Assembly (NCBI RefSeq): GCF_027497255.1 | Contig: NZ_CP114903.1 | Span: 3,038,001-3,102,000, forward strand | Length of the DNA: 64,000 nucleotides | From: Micromonospora sp. WMMD882 | GTDB lineage: Bacteria > Actinomycetota > Actinomycetes > Mycobacteriales > Micromonosporaceae | Reading direction: 5' to 3' | Shown here: positions 37,275 through 46,445 of the stretch, piece after piece | Numbering within the stretch: the stretch's first letter is position 1 | How the letters are laid out: the number at the start of each line of letters is the position of its first letter | Notes under the pieces: model-generated | Told to the model about the DNA's origin: nothing | The model's database searches: none | The model's input: only the letters and a program-made list of their open reading frames with translations | Made by a program: the position numbers and the translations under genes

Positions 37275-38399
37275 AGCATCACGAGATCGCTAGTTGTTCC
37301 ATGCCTGGCCCGTTTTGGGTGTGGCAGGGACGCAGCCGAGGCTGCCCTGAACAACGCCGTCGTCATCGACATCACCGCAGCTCACACGCTGGCCCTGCTC
37401 GAACCCCAGCTGCGCTCGCAACTGCTCTCTGGCTTCGGACAGGTCCGCGCCACCGACGACGCCTACCACGACGCGATCCGCGGACAGGAGTCACTCGGCA
37501 TGCGCTCGACCATGTCGACCGGCTGGGATCCCGTCGAGCAGCGCCCGACCGTCACGACAATCGAAGAGTCCGTCGCCGACTCGCTCGCCGAGCAGTCCAC
37601 GTTGATCTGCTCGATCCTGCGTCACGCAACACGACGGCCGTGGCCACGGTTGACAAACTTCCCCGATACCGACCAGGGATTCGAGTGGCTGTCATCGCTC
37701 GACATGGCAGCCGCTCAAAGCACAACATTCTGGTGCGACGACTATCGTCTGCGTTCGGTCGCTGCTGATATGGGCGTCGCGACCTTCGACACGGTCGACC
37801 TCATCCGGCACCTGCAGAGCCGGGAACAGATCCCGCTTGAGCTTCGCGCGGCGGCCGAGGCGGTCCTGCTCACCAACTACTTCACCGACCTCGGATTTGA
37901 CCGGGTCACGTTCGACCTGGCCGCAGCGATCGACGGCCAAGCGCCGCGTGGGGTGGCGTTCGCGCTGACCCGGCCTGCGACCTGGGCCGACCCGAACGCG
38001 GTGATCGAGTTCGTGCTCGCCATGCTGACGCACGCCGCGACCGCCGGACCGGAGCAGATCGAGGGCTGGGTGTCCGCGACCGCCATCGGCCTGGTTCGCA
38101 TCACCGAAGACGACAGCGGCGCCAGCGCCAACCTGCAAGCCCTCCTGAATCGATGCATGACGCAGCCGTGGATGAACGCCGATCGGCTCCCGGCAGTGCT
38201 GCGCGGTGTACGGGCCGGAATCGGCGAACGGCCGCCGGTCACAGACCCGTTCGAGGCCGTGGCCGCTGGCGTCTACCGCAATCTGGTCGCCAAGCAGGGA
38301 CATGCCTTTGCCACGTCGATGATGATGGCCTTCGTCGCCTTGTTGCCGGAGTCCGACAAGGCGACAGCTTCGCGGGTGATTCTGACCCACCGCGACTGA
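37275..38399 (+). pseudogene. 5'-truncated PIN-like domain gene
   Basis: The frame runs open from 37275 to the stop at 38399, but has no ATG, GTG or TTG before 37500. Yet the codons ahead of 37500 clearly encode protein: NAVVIDITAAHTLALLEP, SGFGQVRATDDAYHDAIRG and GVATFDTVDLIRHLQ further on are the opening strand and acidic loops of a PIN-like nuclease fold (Asp of VIDI, DDAYHDA, CDDYRLRS). So the gene has lost its beginning or is translated from a non-standard start. The second half (about 130 residues) is helical. Read from ATG 37500 it would lack the first PIN aspartate. Confidence 0.55.
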
Positions 38400-38625
38400 A
38401 GCAACGACAGGTCACCCAATCGCAGGGTTCCGTTAGCCCCGCCAGTACGGAGCTGCGGGCTACCGGCCCTGTCGACCTAGGATCGAGGGAGTCCGAATTA
38501 TGCCGTTGACGGCCCGTTCAACTACTGGGACCAACCTCAAGATCACGTACCGGATCTGCCGCAGACAACGCGCGCTACGCAGTGCCGCCACAACCCGATC
38601 GAGCCCGTCCTCGGTCGTGCCGATG

Positions 38626-39205
38626 TCAGCGCGCATTCGACGCCTCGATGATGGTGGCCGTTCCTACCGTGGGCCGGCCCTCGTGCATAGTGATCGTCAT
38701 GCCCGGTTGCAGGTGCCTCCAGAGGGCTGGGGACAGCGGGCCAAGGCGGACCGACCCGGTGGCGCCTGGTGGCAACGCCGGCGCCGACTCCACCCAGATG
38801 CGTGCCACGAGCAGGTCAGGGTCGCCTACGGCCGTGCGTCTGCCTACATCCCACAGCGGTCGGAGGACGCCCTTGCCCGGGATCGGCGTTCGCCGGCCAC
38901 CTTCGGCGGGCGACAGGAGCCGCAACTCTGCGCGGACGATCCCGTGGATGCTCTCCCACCGACCCCAGCGGCACCACGCGGCGGCATCAGAGAGCCCCAT
39001 CAGCTCGGCGCTGTCGATCAGCAGATCCCACCAAGCGGTCGGCGGTCGCCAACCCGTGTCGAGGTCCGCAAGGAGGTCGAGCGCGACCTCCCACTCGTCG
39101 TGGTCGAGGTACTCGCGGGACGTCCACCACCGTCACGCCGGCCTCGTTGACGACATCAGCGGGGACCATGGCCGCAGCCCGGGCGAGCAGATCGGCAACA
39201 TCCAC
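38626..39205 (-). pseudogene. Frameshifted small conserved protein with beta-barrel-like C-terminus
   Basis: From GTG 39205 the frame gives VDVADLLARAAAMVPADVV then NEAGVTVVDV, and shifts at about 39120. The next frame continues REYLDHDEWEVALDLLADLD, TAWWDLLIDSAELMGLSDAA and the C-terminal part RAELRLLSPAEGGRRTPIPG, SVRLGPLSPALWRHLQPGMT, TMHEGRPTVGTATIIE. Proteins of this layout (helical start, EF-Tu-domain-2-like end) are common small hypotheticals in actinomycetes. One indel separates the halves; the C-terminal half alone could be read from ATG 39000. Confidence 0.6.
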
Positions 39206-39315
39206 CTGCGGATTATTCAATTTCGTCGCAGCATCAGCGCGACACCTCCCACCGGCGCTCGGATCTGCCGCCCCGGGTGTCACAACCCTCAGGCAGTGCA
39301 ATCGAGTCGGTCAGC

Positions 39316-39677
39316 TCACACGAGGCCGTCGAGGTAGCCGACGTCCGTGGAGCCCGACGCGACGCGGACCCGATACCCCCAGCGCCGGAGGACCTGGGCG
39401 ACCTTCGCGGCACCGGCCGGATTGGCGGAGTGGACGTTGATGACGCCGACATCGAAGGGGCAGTTGTCGAAGGCAGCCCGCTCCAGAACCTCCACGACCG
39501 GCCAGATCGTGTCGTCCCGCCGAGGTCGTGATCCAGCCACAGCTCATCCAGGTGCCGGCCGCGATACCGACCGAGGAGTTCAACTCCGGCGGCGCTGGTG
39601 CGGGCCACCTCCGCGCTACGGCCGTCCACGAACGAGCGGAGGTCATCGACCAGGACGATCGTTCGACGGGCATCCAC
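39316..39677 (-). pseudogene. Frameshifted cyclic-phosphate-processing receiver-domain (cREC) protein
   Basis: From GTG 39677: VDARRTIVLVDDLRSFVDG, then LWLDHDLGG. One base is missing at about 39500, and the other frame resumes DDTIWPVVEVLERAAFDNC, GVINVHSANPAGAAKVAQVL and ends GYLDGLV. VDDLR...LDHDLGGDDT...VHSANP is the signature of the stand-alone cREC receiver-like family. Restoring one base would rebuild a complete protein of about 120 residues. The ISAs1 copy lies 28 bp upstream. Confidence 0.72.
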
Positions 39678-39704
39678 GCGATAATGATGCCTGGCAACGT
39701 CATC

Positions 39705-41031
39705 CAGGGCCCCGGCAAAGTCAGGTGACGCCGAGTAGTGCCAGGGGTCGGGTGCTGTCGCGGGCGTGGTGTCGGTTGGCGGCGGCGATGTTGGTGACTC
39801 CGGTCAGGCGTAGGGCGCTGATGGCGGCGTTGCGGAGGGCGGCCATGACTTCGGGTCCGGTGCCGGTGCGGATCTGGGAGCGGTCTTCGTCGTAGGTGAC
39901 GTCGCGGACCCAGTGGACCTTGTTCTCGATCGACCAGTGCCCGCGGATCCAGGCGGCCAGTTGTGCCGGTCTGGCGTGGTGGACGTGGAGGTCGGTGATG
40001 GCGTAGACGGTTTCGGTGGTGAAGCGTTTCGGCTGGTCGAGGCGGTGTCTGCGGCGGCGGATCTGGATGGCTTGGGCGGCGTGTGGGAAGTCGATGCCGG
40101 TGGAGATCGTCAGGATCTTGAGGGTGCGGATCTCGCGGCGGCCGTGTCCACGGTCGGTGTCGCGTGCGGCGTCGGGGACGGCCCGCCAGGGCAGGCCGGT
40201 GAGCTGGACGTGCAGGTGGGGCTGGTTGCCTTTGACGGTCAGGATCCAGTGTGCGCCGCGTTGCGCGAGGTAGGTGACGTGCTCGCGTTGGCAGTGCAGG
40301 GCGTCGGCGGTGATCACGGCGTCGCGCAGGTCGCTGATCTGGTCGAGTAGCGGTGCGAAGCGGGTGATCTCGTTGGTCTTGTCGTCGACGTCGACGCACG
40401 CGAGGACCACGCCGGTGGCCTGGTCGCAGGCGGTCATCACGTGCCGGGCCGGGGTGTCGGTGGTGCGGGAGCCGCGCAGGGCCTTGCCGTCGACGGCGAT
40501 CGCCTGAGGGTTCGTCGGGGCAGCGGTGGTGGTCCGGCCGGCGAGCCATGCCCCGATCGCGGTGGTCAGCAACTGCGGGTCCACGGCCTGCAGCAGTCGA
40601 CGGATCATCGCCTCGGACGGGCGTCGGTCGGGAGTCATGCCCAGGGCGAGAGCTGTCGAGGCCGGAACATCGGCGACCCATTCGGCGATCGCCGTGTAGG
40701 AGCGGTAGCCGGCGACCACGGCGCACACCGCTGCGGTGACCACGACTGTCAGCCGGTGCCGGACACCTCGCCGGGCCCGTGGATCAGGTAGACCGGCGAG
40801 CGCTCCGGGCAACCCACCAGCGGTCTCGGCAACGGTCAGAGCCGGTGCGCAGGACACCGACGAGATCAGCGATGATGGCAGCGCGGGCATGACTCACTTC
40901 GGACGATCACCGTGGCGTAGGAACCTTGATGATCTTCTGAACAGGTCATGCCCGTCTTGCTGCCACCGACAGCGGCGCTTCTACTCCAAGCCTCACAAGT
41001 CAGACACCGTCACGACTTTGCCGGGGCCCTG
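39705..41031. mobile_element. ISAs1-family insertion sequence, copy 2 (inverted)
   Basis: 1327 bp with perfect ends C-AGGGCCCCGGCAAAGTC (39705-39722) and GACTTTGCCGGGGCCCT-G (41014-41031). The transposase is on the minus strand, opposite to copy 1. Flanking 10-mers (CAACGTCATC and CGGGTCTGAC) do not match, so no target duplication is visible. That points to recombination or deletion after insertion. Confidence 0.92.
39721..40890 (-). CDS. ISAs1-family transposase, copy 2
   Basis: 389 residues, intact, same length as copy 1 and closely similar (AIAVDGKALRGSRTT, ITADALHCQREHVTYLAQ, WIRGHWSIENKVHWVRDVTY). The three catalytic acidic positions are kept. Differences from copy 1 are scattered (for example SVSCAPALTVAE versus SLSDAPALTVPE), so the two copies are related isoforms, not a very recent duplication. 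Confidence 0.95.
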   Translation of the reverse strand: MPALPSSLISSVSCAPALTVAETAGGLPGALAGLPDPRARRGVRHRLTVVVTAAVCAVVAGYRSYTAIAEWVADVPASTALALGMTPDRRPSEAMIRRLLQAVDPQLLTTAIGAWLAGRTTTAAPTNPQAIAVDGKALRGSRTTDTPARHVMTACDQATGVVLACVDVDDKTNEITRFAPLLDQISDLRDAVITADALHCQREHVTYLAQRGAHWILTVKGNQPHLHVQLTGLPWRAVPDAARDTDRGHGRREIRTLKILTISTGIDFPHAAQAIQIRRRRHRLDQPKRFTTETVYAITDLHVHHARPAQLAAWIRGHWSIENKVHWVRDVTYDEDRSQIRTGTGPEVMAALRNAAISALRLTGVTNIAAANRHHARDSTRPLALLGVT

Positions 41032-41053
41032 CGGGTCTGACACCTCACGTTGA

Positions 41054-44000
41054 TCAGTCATCGTTGTCGTCAGCTTCGGCAAGAAGCTGCTCGGCATGGA
41101 CAGCCGCCCACAGCTCGGCAGCAGTGAAAGCTGCTTTGAGGTCCGGATTTGTCTCGGTGGCCGCTGCCTGTGCGGCGGCCGCGCGAGCGTTGTTGAGCTC
41201 GTCGGACACGCCGTTCGAGAAGCCCCACGAGTGGAGCGTCATGGCGCCCGAGATGTCGGCGAGCACGCGCGTCGCCATGTTGCCGTTCAACAGGCGTGCC
41301 CTGACGAGTATGGTCCTGGCCAGGTCGGGGTGGCGTAGAGGCCACGCGCTGACGTCTCGGAGCGCCGACACCGTGTCCTCGAGCGCGGCATCGTCGAGCT
41401 CATCGACGGCCGTGGCGAGATGTTGGGCCTGAGCGGTCGTCATGCCACCCTTCATGGCGATCGAGATGACGATCGATGCATTCGCGGCTTTGCCATTGTG
41501 AGCGCGGTCGACCACCCAGTGCGTGAGCGCCTCGGCGTTTCGGTCGAAGGCGTCCGCGAAGCCATCGACGTCTGTCGGCAAGCGGCCGCCGTCCCCGTGC
41601 AGATTCTCGAGATGGTCAAGGACCAGGCGTGGGTAAGTGAGTGCTATGCCGGCGACGATCTGCTGAACGGTGTAATCGTTCCAGTCTGCGTGATTGATCA
41701 GGTCGAGAATCGCCGAGGCGTCTTCGTCGCTCTGGGTCTGGCCCCAGCTGAGCCCGTCGTAGCCGCATGCGCTCTGCAGTGCACTCGTCAGCGCGTGCGG
41801 TGAAGGTTGTTCGCTGAGCAGAAGGCGGGCCGTCGCGGCGGGCGCGGTAGCGAGCAACTTGTGGCTGCCCATGATGAAGCGGTCGCGTAGCTCGGGCTCG
41901 GCTTCCGCTATGCCCTCGCGGTGGATCTGCTCGAAGGGTGCCCCCCTGTCCGTCCAGGTGTACGTGGCGAAGGCGGTGCCGATGGCTAGACGCACGTCCG
42001 TGCGGTAGCTCGAAGCGTCAGCCAGCCAAGCGAGTAAACCGGTCGCGTCGTAGTCGGCCCAGGCATCCAGCAGCTGATGCAGACTCTGGTCGAGGACAGA
42101 CGCAGGTCCGTCGGCGATCTTCCGAACCACGTGAGGGATGAGATCGGATCTCTGCTTGGCGAACTCCCGCCAGAGGGCCCACAGCGTAGGTGGCCTAGGT
42201 GCGGCCAGCTCGACCTCTACCGCGGAGATGCGGAGCGTTCGTACCAACTCAGGGATGCTGTCGGATGTCAGCCGCGTGACGACCTGCGCGACCGCGCGCT
42301 CATGCATTGCCGTCCGCTCCTCGATCCTGACTCGGCGCTGCTCGCTGTGTTCTGCATCGATCTCGTCTTGCGGCATGCCGGCTTCACGGGCGGCTCGCGC
42401 TGCTTCCGCTGCCCGTAGCTCATCGAGGGTTGCAACCATCATTCCGCGCCGGGTCGGGAAGCCTCGGAACGTGCTCAGGAGGACCTCTGCCAAGTCGTCG
42501 TCCCTGTTGTCGAGCGACGTCACGAGACTCAGCGCAGCATGGCGAACACGTACCGATCGAGCGTGCTCGGCTGTCCAACCGATCTCGTGGCGGATCAGTC
42601 GGCGGATCACGGCGCTGCCGGTGGAAACAGCCGCCGTCTCCACAGTCGTCACCGTGGCGAGATCGTCCTCTTCCCAACCGACAACCTCTTCTGTAGTCAC
42701 GTTCCGGTTGGGCGGACCTGTCGGTTGACGGACCGCTGTGCCGAGGAGGCGAACAGCCTCCCCGGCTCGGCGCAGGTCAGTCCCGCTCGCTTGCCGGAGA
42801 AGCGTTGATCGGATCGCGTCTCGGATCGGGCGTGCCCATGTCACCGACACGGCGTACGGGCGCAGTGAAATGCGTCGGCGGGTCTCCGCGACGGTCCGGG
42901 TGCCATCCTTCGCGAGCAGGGGACGTAGCGCGAACATCGGCGTCGCGTGCCGCAGGTCGCTCGCCTGAGCGAGCTGCTTGTCGACCCACGCCACGATCCG
43001 GAGAGGAAACGACGGGTCCGGCAAGTCGCCGATGCTCGTGAGCCGGTCCTCGATGACCCGAACAACATGGCCCGGGTACTGGTTCGGTGGCTGTGAGTCA
43101 TCGAGGTACAGCGACCACAGCGCGTCGAGGACCGTCTCGAGCGTCTCTGGGGCGTTGGCGGCGCACTGCCCGTACATCTCGGGCATGAGCCAGAGAACGT
43201 CCCTTGAGCTCTCGGCTCGGCCGAAGAACGGGTGCGCGGCTGCAGCATCGTCGACGGTTCGGTCCTGTTCCTGCAGTCGGACCCGGAGTTCCTCGAGCAC
43301 TGTCAGGAACGGAACTGGCAGGGTGGTCGCCAAGTTGCGAAGCCCACGAAGCGCTCGATGCAACTCGACGGGTTCGGCACCGCGGAGCCAGTCCGCCACT
43401 GACTCCCAAATCGGCCCGATGACCGATGGCCCGTCTCGTTGACCGAGCCGCCAGTCGAGTTCCGCGAGCGTGGTCACGAGCCGGTCGTCGGAAGGGTTGC
43501 CGAAGGCTTCCCACAGCTGCTGGGCGAAGTTGGTCGCGTGGCGCCCGACCGCGGCCGAGGTTTCCAAGATCTCGTCCGCGAGCACGTCGGGGACTACGCG
43601 GGTCAGTCCGCCGCGCGTCACCAGGACGCCGCGATCGTGCAAGCTCCGGCAGAGGCGCAGCAGGTCACCCATGTCCAATTCAACAAATCGGGCGATGTCT
43701 GTGCGCAGTGTGTCGTCGGTGTCGTCGATCGGGCCGAGAGCCGCGAAGACGGCGAGTGTTCGTCGCACGGTGCGGTTTGGTACGCCCTCCAACTCGCCGG
43801 TGGCAACTTCCTGGTACCGGGCGAGAACCTGCTGGCGAAGGGCGTTATCGGCCTTCAGGGGCGCGGTCAACCGGCCGCTACGGATCAGGTTGACGCCGAT
43901 GACCGCCACGTGCGGCGAGTCAACGGCTTGGCCGGCGAAGTACTCCTGCGCCGCTAAGGTCAGGTCGAGCCCGTCGGCGATGCTGGTGACCAGCTTGCGT

Positions 44001-45037
44001 GCGTCCCGGCGGCTCAGCTCTCCGACCGGGATCGTCTCGACCTGAGCCGGCGCGAACCGGGCGTTGATGATCTCGGCCTGCACGGCGGCGACCCCGGATG
44101 TCCGGGAGCCGAGGACAACCTGCGTGCCCTCCGTCAGGCGCGCGTAGGTGAGCAGCGCTGCGAGGGCGGCCGGGTCGCGGTGCGCGTCGTCGACCAGCAC
44201 GACAGCCGGTGTGAGAGGAAGTTCGTCGATTGCTGCCTGGTCGAGGCTGCGTCCGGGTGAAAGGCAGACGACCGGAACCTGGGGGTGGGCCTGCTCGAAC
44301 TCTGCCAATGCTTCAGTGAGCAACCGCGTCTTGCCGCGGCCCCCGGGGCCGGCAACAACGACGACCGTCGGGAAGTCCGCTGATCGGTCGAGTGCGGTCC
44401 GTAGCGCGGCGAGCTCGGCGTCGCGGCCGATGCGGGGTCCACGGTCGTTGAGCGGCGCGTCCTCTTTCATACGATCTGCGACGAAGGTGTCGAGACTAAG
44501 GAATGCGTCGGTGCCGGGAACACCAAGAAGGAACTGTCGGGTCGGTCGGTCCCACGTCGCATCGAGGACGTCCCGTCGCTTATGCAAGGGGAGATCGTCT
44601 AACATGCGTCCGAGGGCACGCTGATCAAGTAGCTGCCACTTGGAGTGCTTCTTGATCTCCATCCTGGCGTCGCGCGATGCCTCCCCGGAGAACACCAGGT
44701 AGTACTCGTCAGCCTGGAAGGTGCAGACGCGCACGACTTCCCGGACGTGTGCCGGCGTCAGCTTGTCGTATCGCTTGCACTGCCAAGCGGCGGTCTTTCC
44801 GTCGCTGTATTCACCCTCGAAGTCGACGCCGTCCTGAAAGTCGCCTCGCCGGCCCCAACGCTCCACCCGGGTCACCCGCCGAGCCGACCCCGAGCAAAAT
44901 CTACTCGCACTCAGCAGGCGCTCGGTAAAGTCCTCCAACTCATACTCCGAGAGACTGGGTGTAGGGGGCAACCGCGGATTCTTCCCCGGCAGCGGGCCAT
45001 CTGCGGGCATCGGCGTCCACCTCCACTCTGCGTGCAT
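41054..45037 (-). CDS. STAND ATPase with N-terminal Mrr-like restriction endonuclease domain (Avs-like)
   Basis: 1327 residues. Residues 30-165 are a PD-(D/E)xK domain of the Mrr type: YELEDFTERLLSA, RRGDFQDGVDFEGEYSDGK with Asp72, and AAWQCKRYDKL with Gln86-x-Lys88. The STAND P-loop NTPase follows: VVVVAGPGGRGKTRLL (Walker A 230-237) and PAVVLVDDAHRD (Walker B Asp283/Asp284). About 900 residues of helical repeats complete it. This is the plan of antiviral STAND (Avs-type) sensors, in which a phage protein bound by the C-terminal repeats triggers oligomerisation and DNA cleavage by the nuclease. Monocistronic or preceded by one small frame; GAGGA precedes the ATG. It ends 22 bp from the ISAs1 copy. 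The target is unknown. Confidence 0.82.
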   Translation of the reverse strand: MHAEWRWTPMPADGPLPGKNPRLPPTPSLSEYELEDFTERLLSASRFCSGSARRVTRVERWGRRGDFQDGVDFEGEYSDGKTAAWQCKRYDKLTPAHVREVVRVCTFQADEYYLVFSGEASRDARMEIKKHSKWQLLDQRALGRMLDDLPLHKRRDVLDATWDRPTRQFLLGVPGTDAFLSLDTFVADRMKEDAPLNDRGPRIGRDAELAALRTALDRSADFPTVVVVAGPGGRGKTRLLTEALAEFEQAHPQVPVVCLSPGRSLDQAAIDELPLTPAVVLVDDAHRDPAALAALLTYARLTEGTQVVLGSRTSGVAAVQAEIINARFAPAQVETIPVGELSRRDARKLVTSIADGLDLTLAAQEYFAGQAVDSPHVAVIGVNLIRSGRLTAPLKADNALRQQVLARYQEVATGELEGVPNRTVRRTLAVFAALGPIDDTDDTLRTDIARFVELDMGDLLRLCRSLHDRGVLVTRGGLTRVVPDVLADEILETSAAVGRHATNFAQQLWEAFGNPSDDRLVTTLAELDWRLGQRDGPSVIGPIWESVADWLRGAEPVELHRALRGLRNLATTLPVPFLTVLEELRVRLQEQDRTVDDAAAAHPFFGRAESSRDVLWLMPEMYGQCAANAPETLETVLDALWSLYLDDSQPPNQYPGHVVRVIEDRLTSIGDLPDPSFPLRIVAWVDKQLAQASDLRHATPMFALRPLLAKDGTRTVAETRRRISLRPYAVSVTWARPIRDAIRSTLLRQASGTDLRRAGEAVRLLGTAVRQPTGPPNRNVTTEEVVGWEEDDLATVTTVETAAVSTGSAVIRRLIRHEIGWTAEHARSVRVRHAALSLVTSLDNRDDDLAEVLLSTFRGFPTRRGMMVATLDELRAAEAARAAREAGMPQDEIDAEHSEQRRVRIEERTAMHERAVAQVVTRLTSDSIPELVRTLRISAVEVELAAPRPPTLWALWREFAKQRSDLIPHVVRKIADGPASVLDQSLHQLLDAWADYDATGLLAWLADASSYRTDVRLAIGTAFATYTWTDRGAPFEQIHREGIAEAEPELRDRFIMGSHKLLATAPAATARLLLSEQPSPHALTSALQSACGYDGLSWGQTQSDEDASAILDLINHADWNDYTVQQIVAGIALTYPRLVLDHLENLHGDGGRLPTDVDGFADAFDRNAEALTHWVVDRAHNGKAANASIVISIAMKGGMTTAQAQHLATAVDELDDAALEDTVSALRDVSAWPLRHPDLARTILVRARLLNGNMATRVLADISGAMTLHSWGFSNGVSDELNNARAAAAQAAATETNPDLKAAFTAAELWAAVHAEQLLAEADDNDD

Positions 45038-45042
45038 GGTCC

Positions 45043-45324
45043 TCAGACAAGATCGCTATCTCCGGCCCGTAGCAGGGTATCCCTCATCGGCAGCACAGCT
45101 GCGTACTCGGTGGCGGTGCCCAGGGTCCTCCCGGTGGTCAGGACGTAGATCGCGGCGGACGCGAAGCTGTCCAGGCGCCGCGTCGAGCGGCGACTACGCG
45201 ACGACAGCCTCGACGTGGCCGGCCACTCATCACCAGGTTGACCAGCCTCCTCTTTGGGCGTTGCGTCGGACGGCGGCGCCGCGCAGCCGTCGAAGCGTCT
45301 TGTACGTTGATCGGGTTGGCTCAT
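45043..45324 (-). CDS. Possible small protein upstream of the STAND gene
   Basis: A 93-codon frame from ATG 45324 ending 5 bp before the STAND start. The last 45 residues (RLDSFASAAIYVLTTGRTLG, TATEYAAVLPMRDTLLRAG) look coding in composition; the first half is low-complexity and basic. No ribosome site was seen. It could be the leftover 3' end of an older gene or a real small partner of the STAND protein. Confidence 0.3.
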   Translation of the reverse strand: MSQPDQRTRRFDGCAAPPSDATPKEEAGQPGDEWPATSRLSSRSRRSTRRLDSFASAAIYVLTTGRTLGTATEYAAVLPMRDTLLRAGDSDLV

Positions 45325-45427
45325 CAGCGGGGTGGACGTCGCCCGACGGGCTCGGTCTTGATCGAAGCGGTACCGGGCCAACCGCGCCATCCGGGCCTTG
45401 CGCGTCCGTAGGAAGGGGGTCGAGGTC

Positions 45428-46123
45428 ATGTCCGAGCTGTTCGGCGCCAATACGATCGACATCGGCGGGACGTCGATGTTGTTGACGGTGACCAGCGCAT
45501 CGGCGGTTCATCTCGCGGCACCGGCTCAGACACCTGGCTCTGGACGCGCGGCTGTCTTGGAACACTATCTGCGGAGCGACGATCCAGATCGGGAACGGCT
45601 GCTCGCTAACTACGATCGGCGGGCTTTGGCGGAGCCGCGGTGGTCGGTGACAACCCTGTGCGGCCGGGAGTGGTCGATGATGATCGGCGGCGACGGGGGC
45701 ACCGTCTCGCTGTTTCGCGAGACGGCATTCGCGCCGACCTGCCGGCGATGCATGGCGGTGGTCGACCGCCAGTTCCCGAAGCCCGCCGCCGATGACCGCC
45801 TCGCACTCGTGGCTCGGCTGGCCGCTGACAAGGTCCTCGAAAGTGGGCACGTCGAGGTGCACCACGTGCCGGCTGACCAGCAGACGCTGCTACGTAACGG
45901 CGTCAAGAAGCTGCTCCGGGCCGCGACGAGCCACAGTGTCGCCACGCATGTACTGCAGGCAGGACAGATCACCGTCGTCTGCGACGCCATCTACGACGAA
46001 CAGTCCCACGACCGAGCCGCCGAGGCCATCGAATCCCTGGCGACCTTCAACTCCGAGTCAGGTCTGCAGCAATCGCCGCACGAACCCACCGAGCGCGACT
46101 GGGTCATCGACTGGCAGCAGTGA
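45428..46123 (+). CDS. Hypothetical protein with Cys pairs
   Basis: 231 residues; ATG 45428 follows a GGGGGTCGAGG purine-rich site. It opens MSELFGANTIDIGGTSMLLT, then VTTLCGREWSMMIGGDGG and FAPTCRRCMAVVDRQF; the three cysteines could bind a metal. The C-terminal half is helical (LLRNGVKKLLRAATSHSVAT) and ends acidic with WVIDWQQ. I do not recognise a family. It is divergent from the STAND gene with about 390 bp between their starts. Confidence 0.6.
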   Translation: MSELFGANTIDIGGTSMLLTVTSASAVHLAAPAQTPGSGRAAVLEHYLRSDDPDRERLLANYDRRALAEPRWSVTTLCGREWSMMIGGDGGTVSLFRETAFAPTCRRCMAVVDRQFPKPAADDRLALVARLAADKVLESGHVEVHHVPADQQTLLRNGVKKLLRAATSHSVATHVLQAGQITVVCDAIYDEQSHDRAAEAIESLATFNSESGLQQSPHEPTERDWVIDWQQ

Positions 46124-46445
46124 GATGTTCCCTGAACCCCTTGAACTCGGCTCCACGCGGGCATCTCGACATGATCCGCGCCCACCTGACCGGTAGCAAC
46201 TACTCCGTACTCAATGGGGCTGGGCGTGACCGGCGGACGTGAAGAGCGTACTTGACGCAGCAGCTGTCCACCCAGGACCACCGAGCTATGACGTCCAGGT
46301 TACGAGACGACCTGCAGATTTGCCCGATCAGTCAATGATCGACATGGCGCAGCAGGCAGGATTCTCATAGGGTAGCCACGTCGGCACCACCCGTGATCAT
46401 CCTGGGTGGCTGCCGTCCCCGTCGCGGAAGGACATCTGGTCGCTC
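46124..46445. other. 322-bp gap without recognisable gene
   Basis: No gene, RNA or strong hairpin was seen. It should contain the promoter for the next plus-strand gene. Confidence 0.5.

Noticed and set aside
39311..40726. Minus-strand open frame of about 471 codons overlapping the transposase
   Set aside because: It is an out-of-frame shadow of the ISAs1 transposase (Arg/Pro/His-rich) running on into the broken cREC gene.
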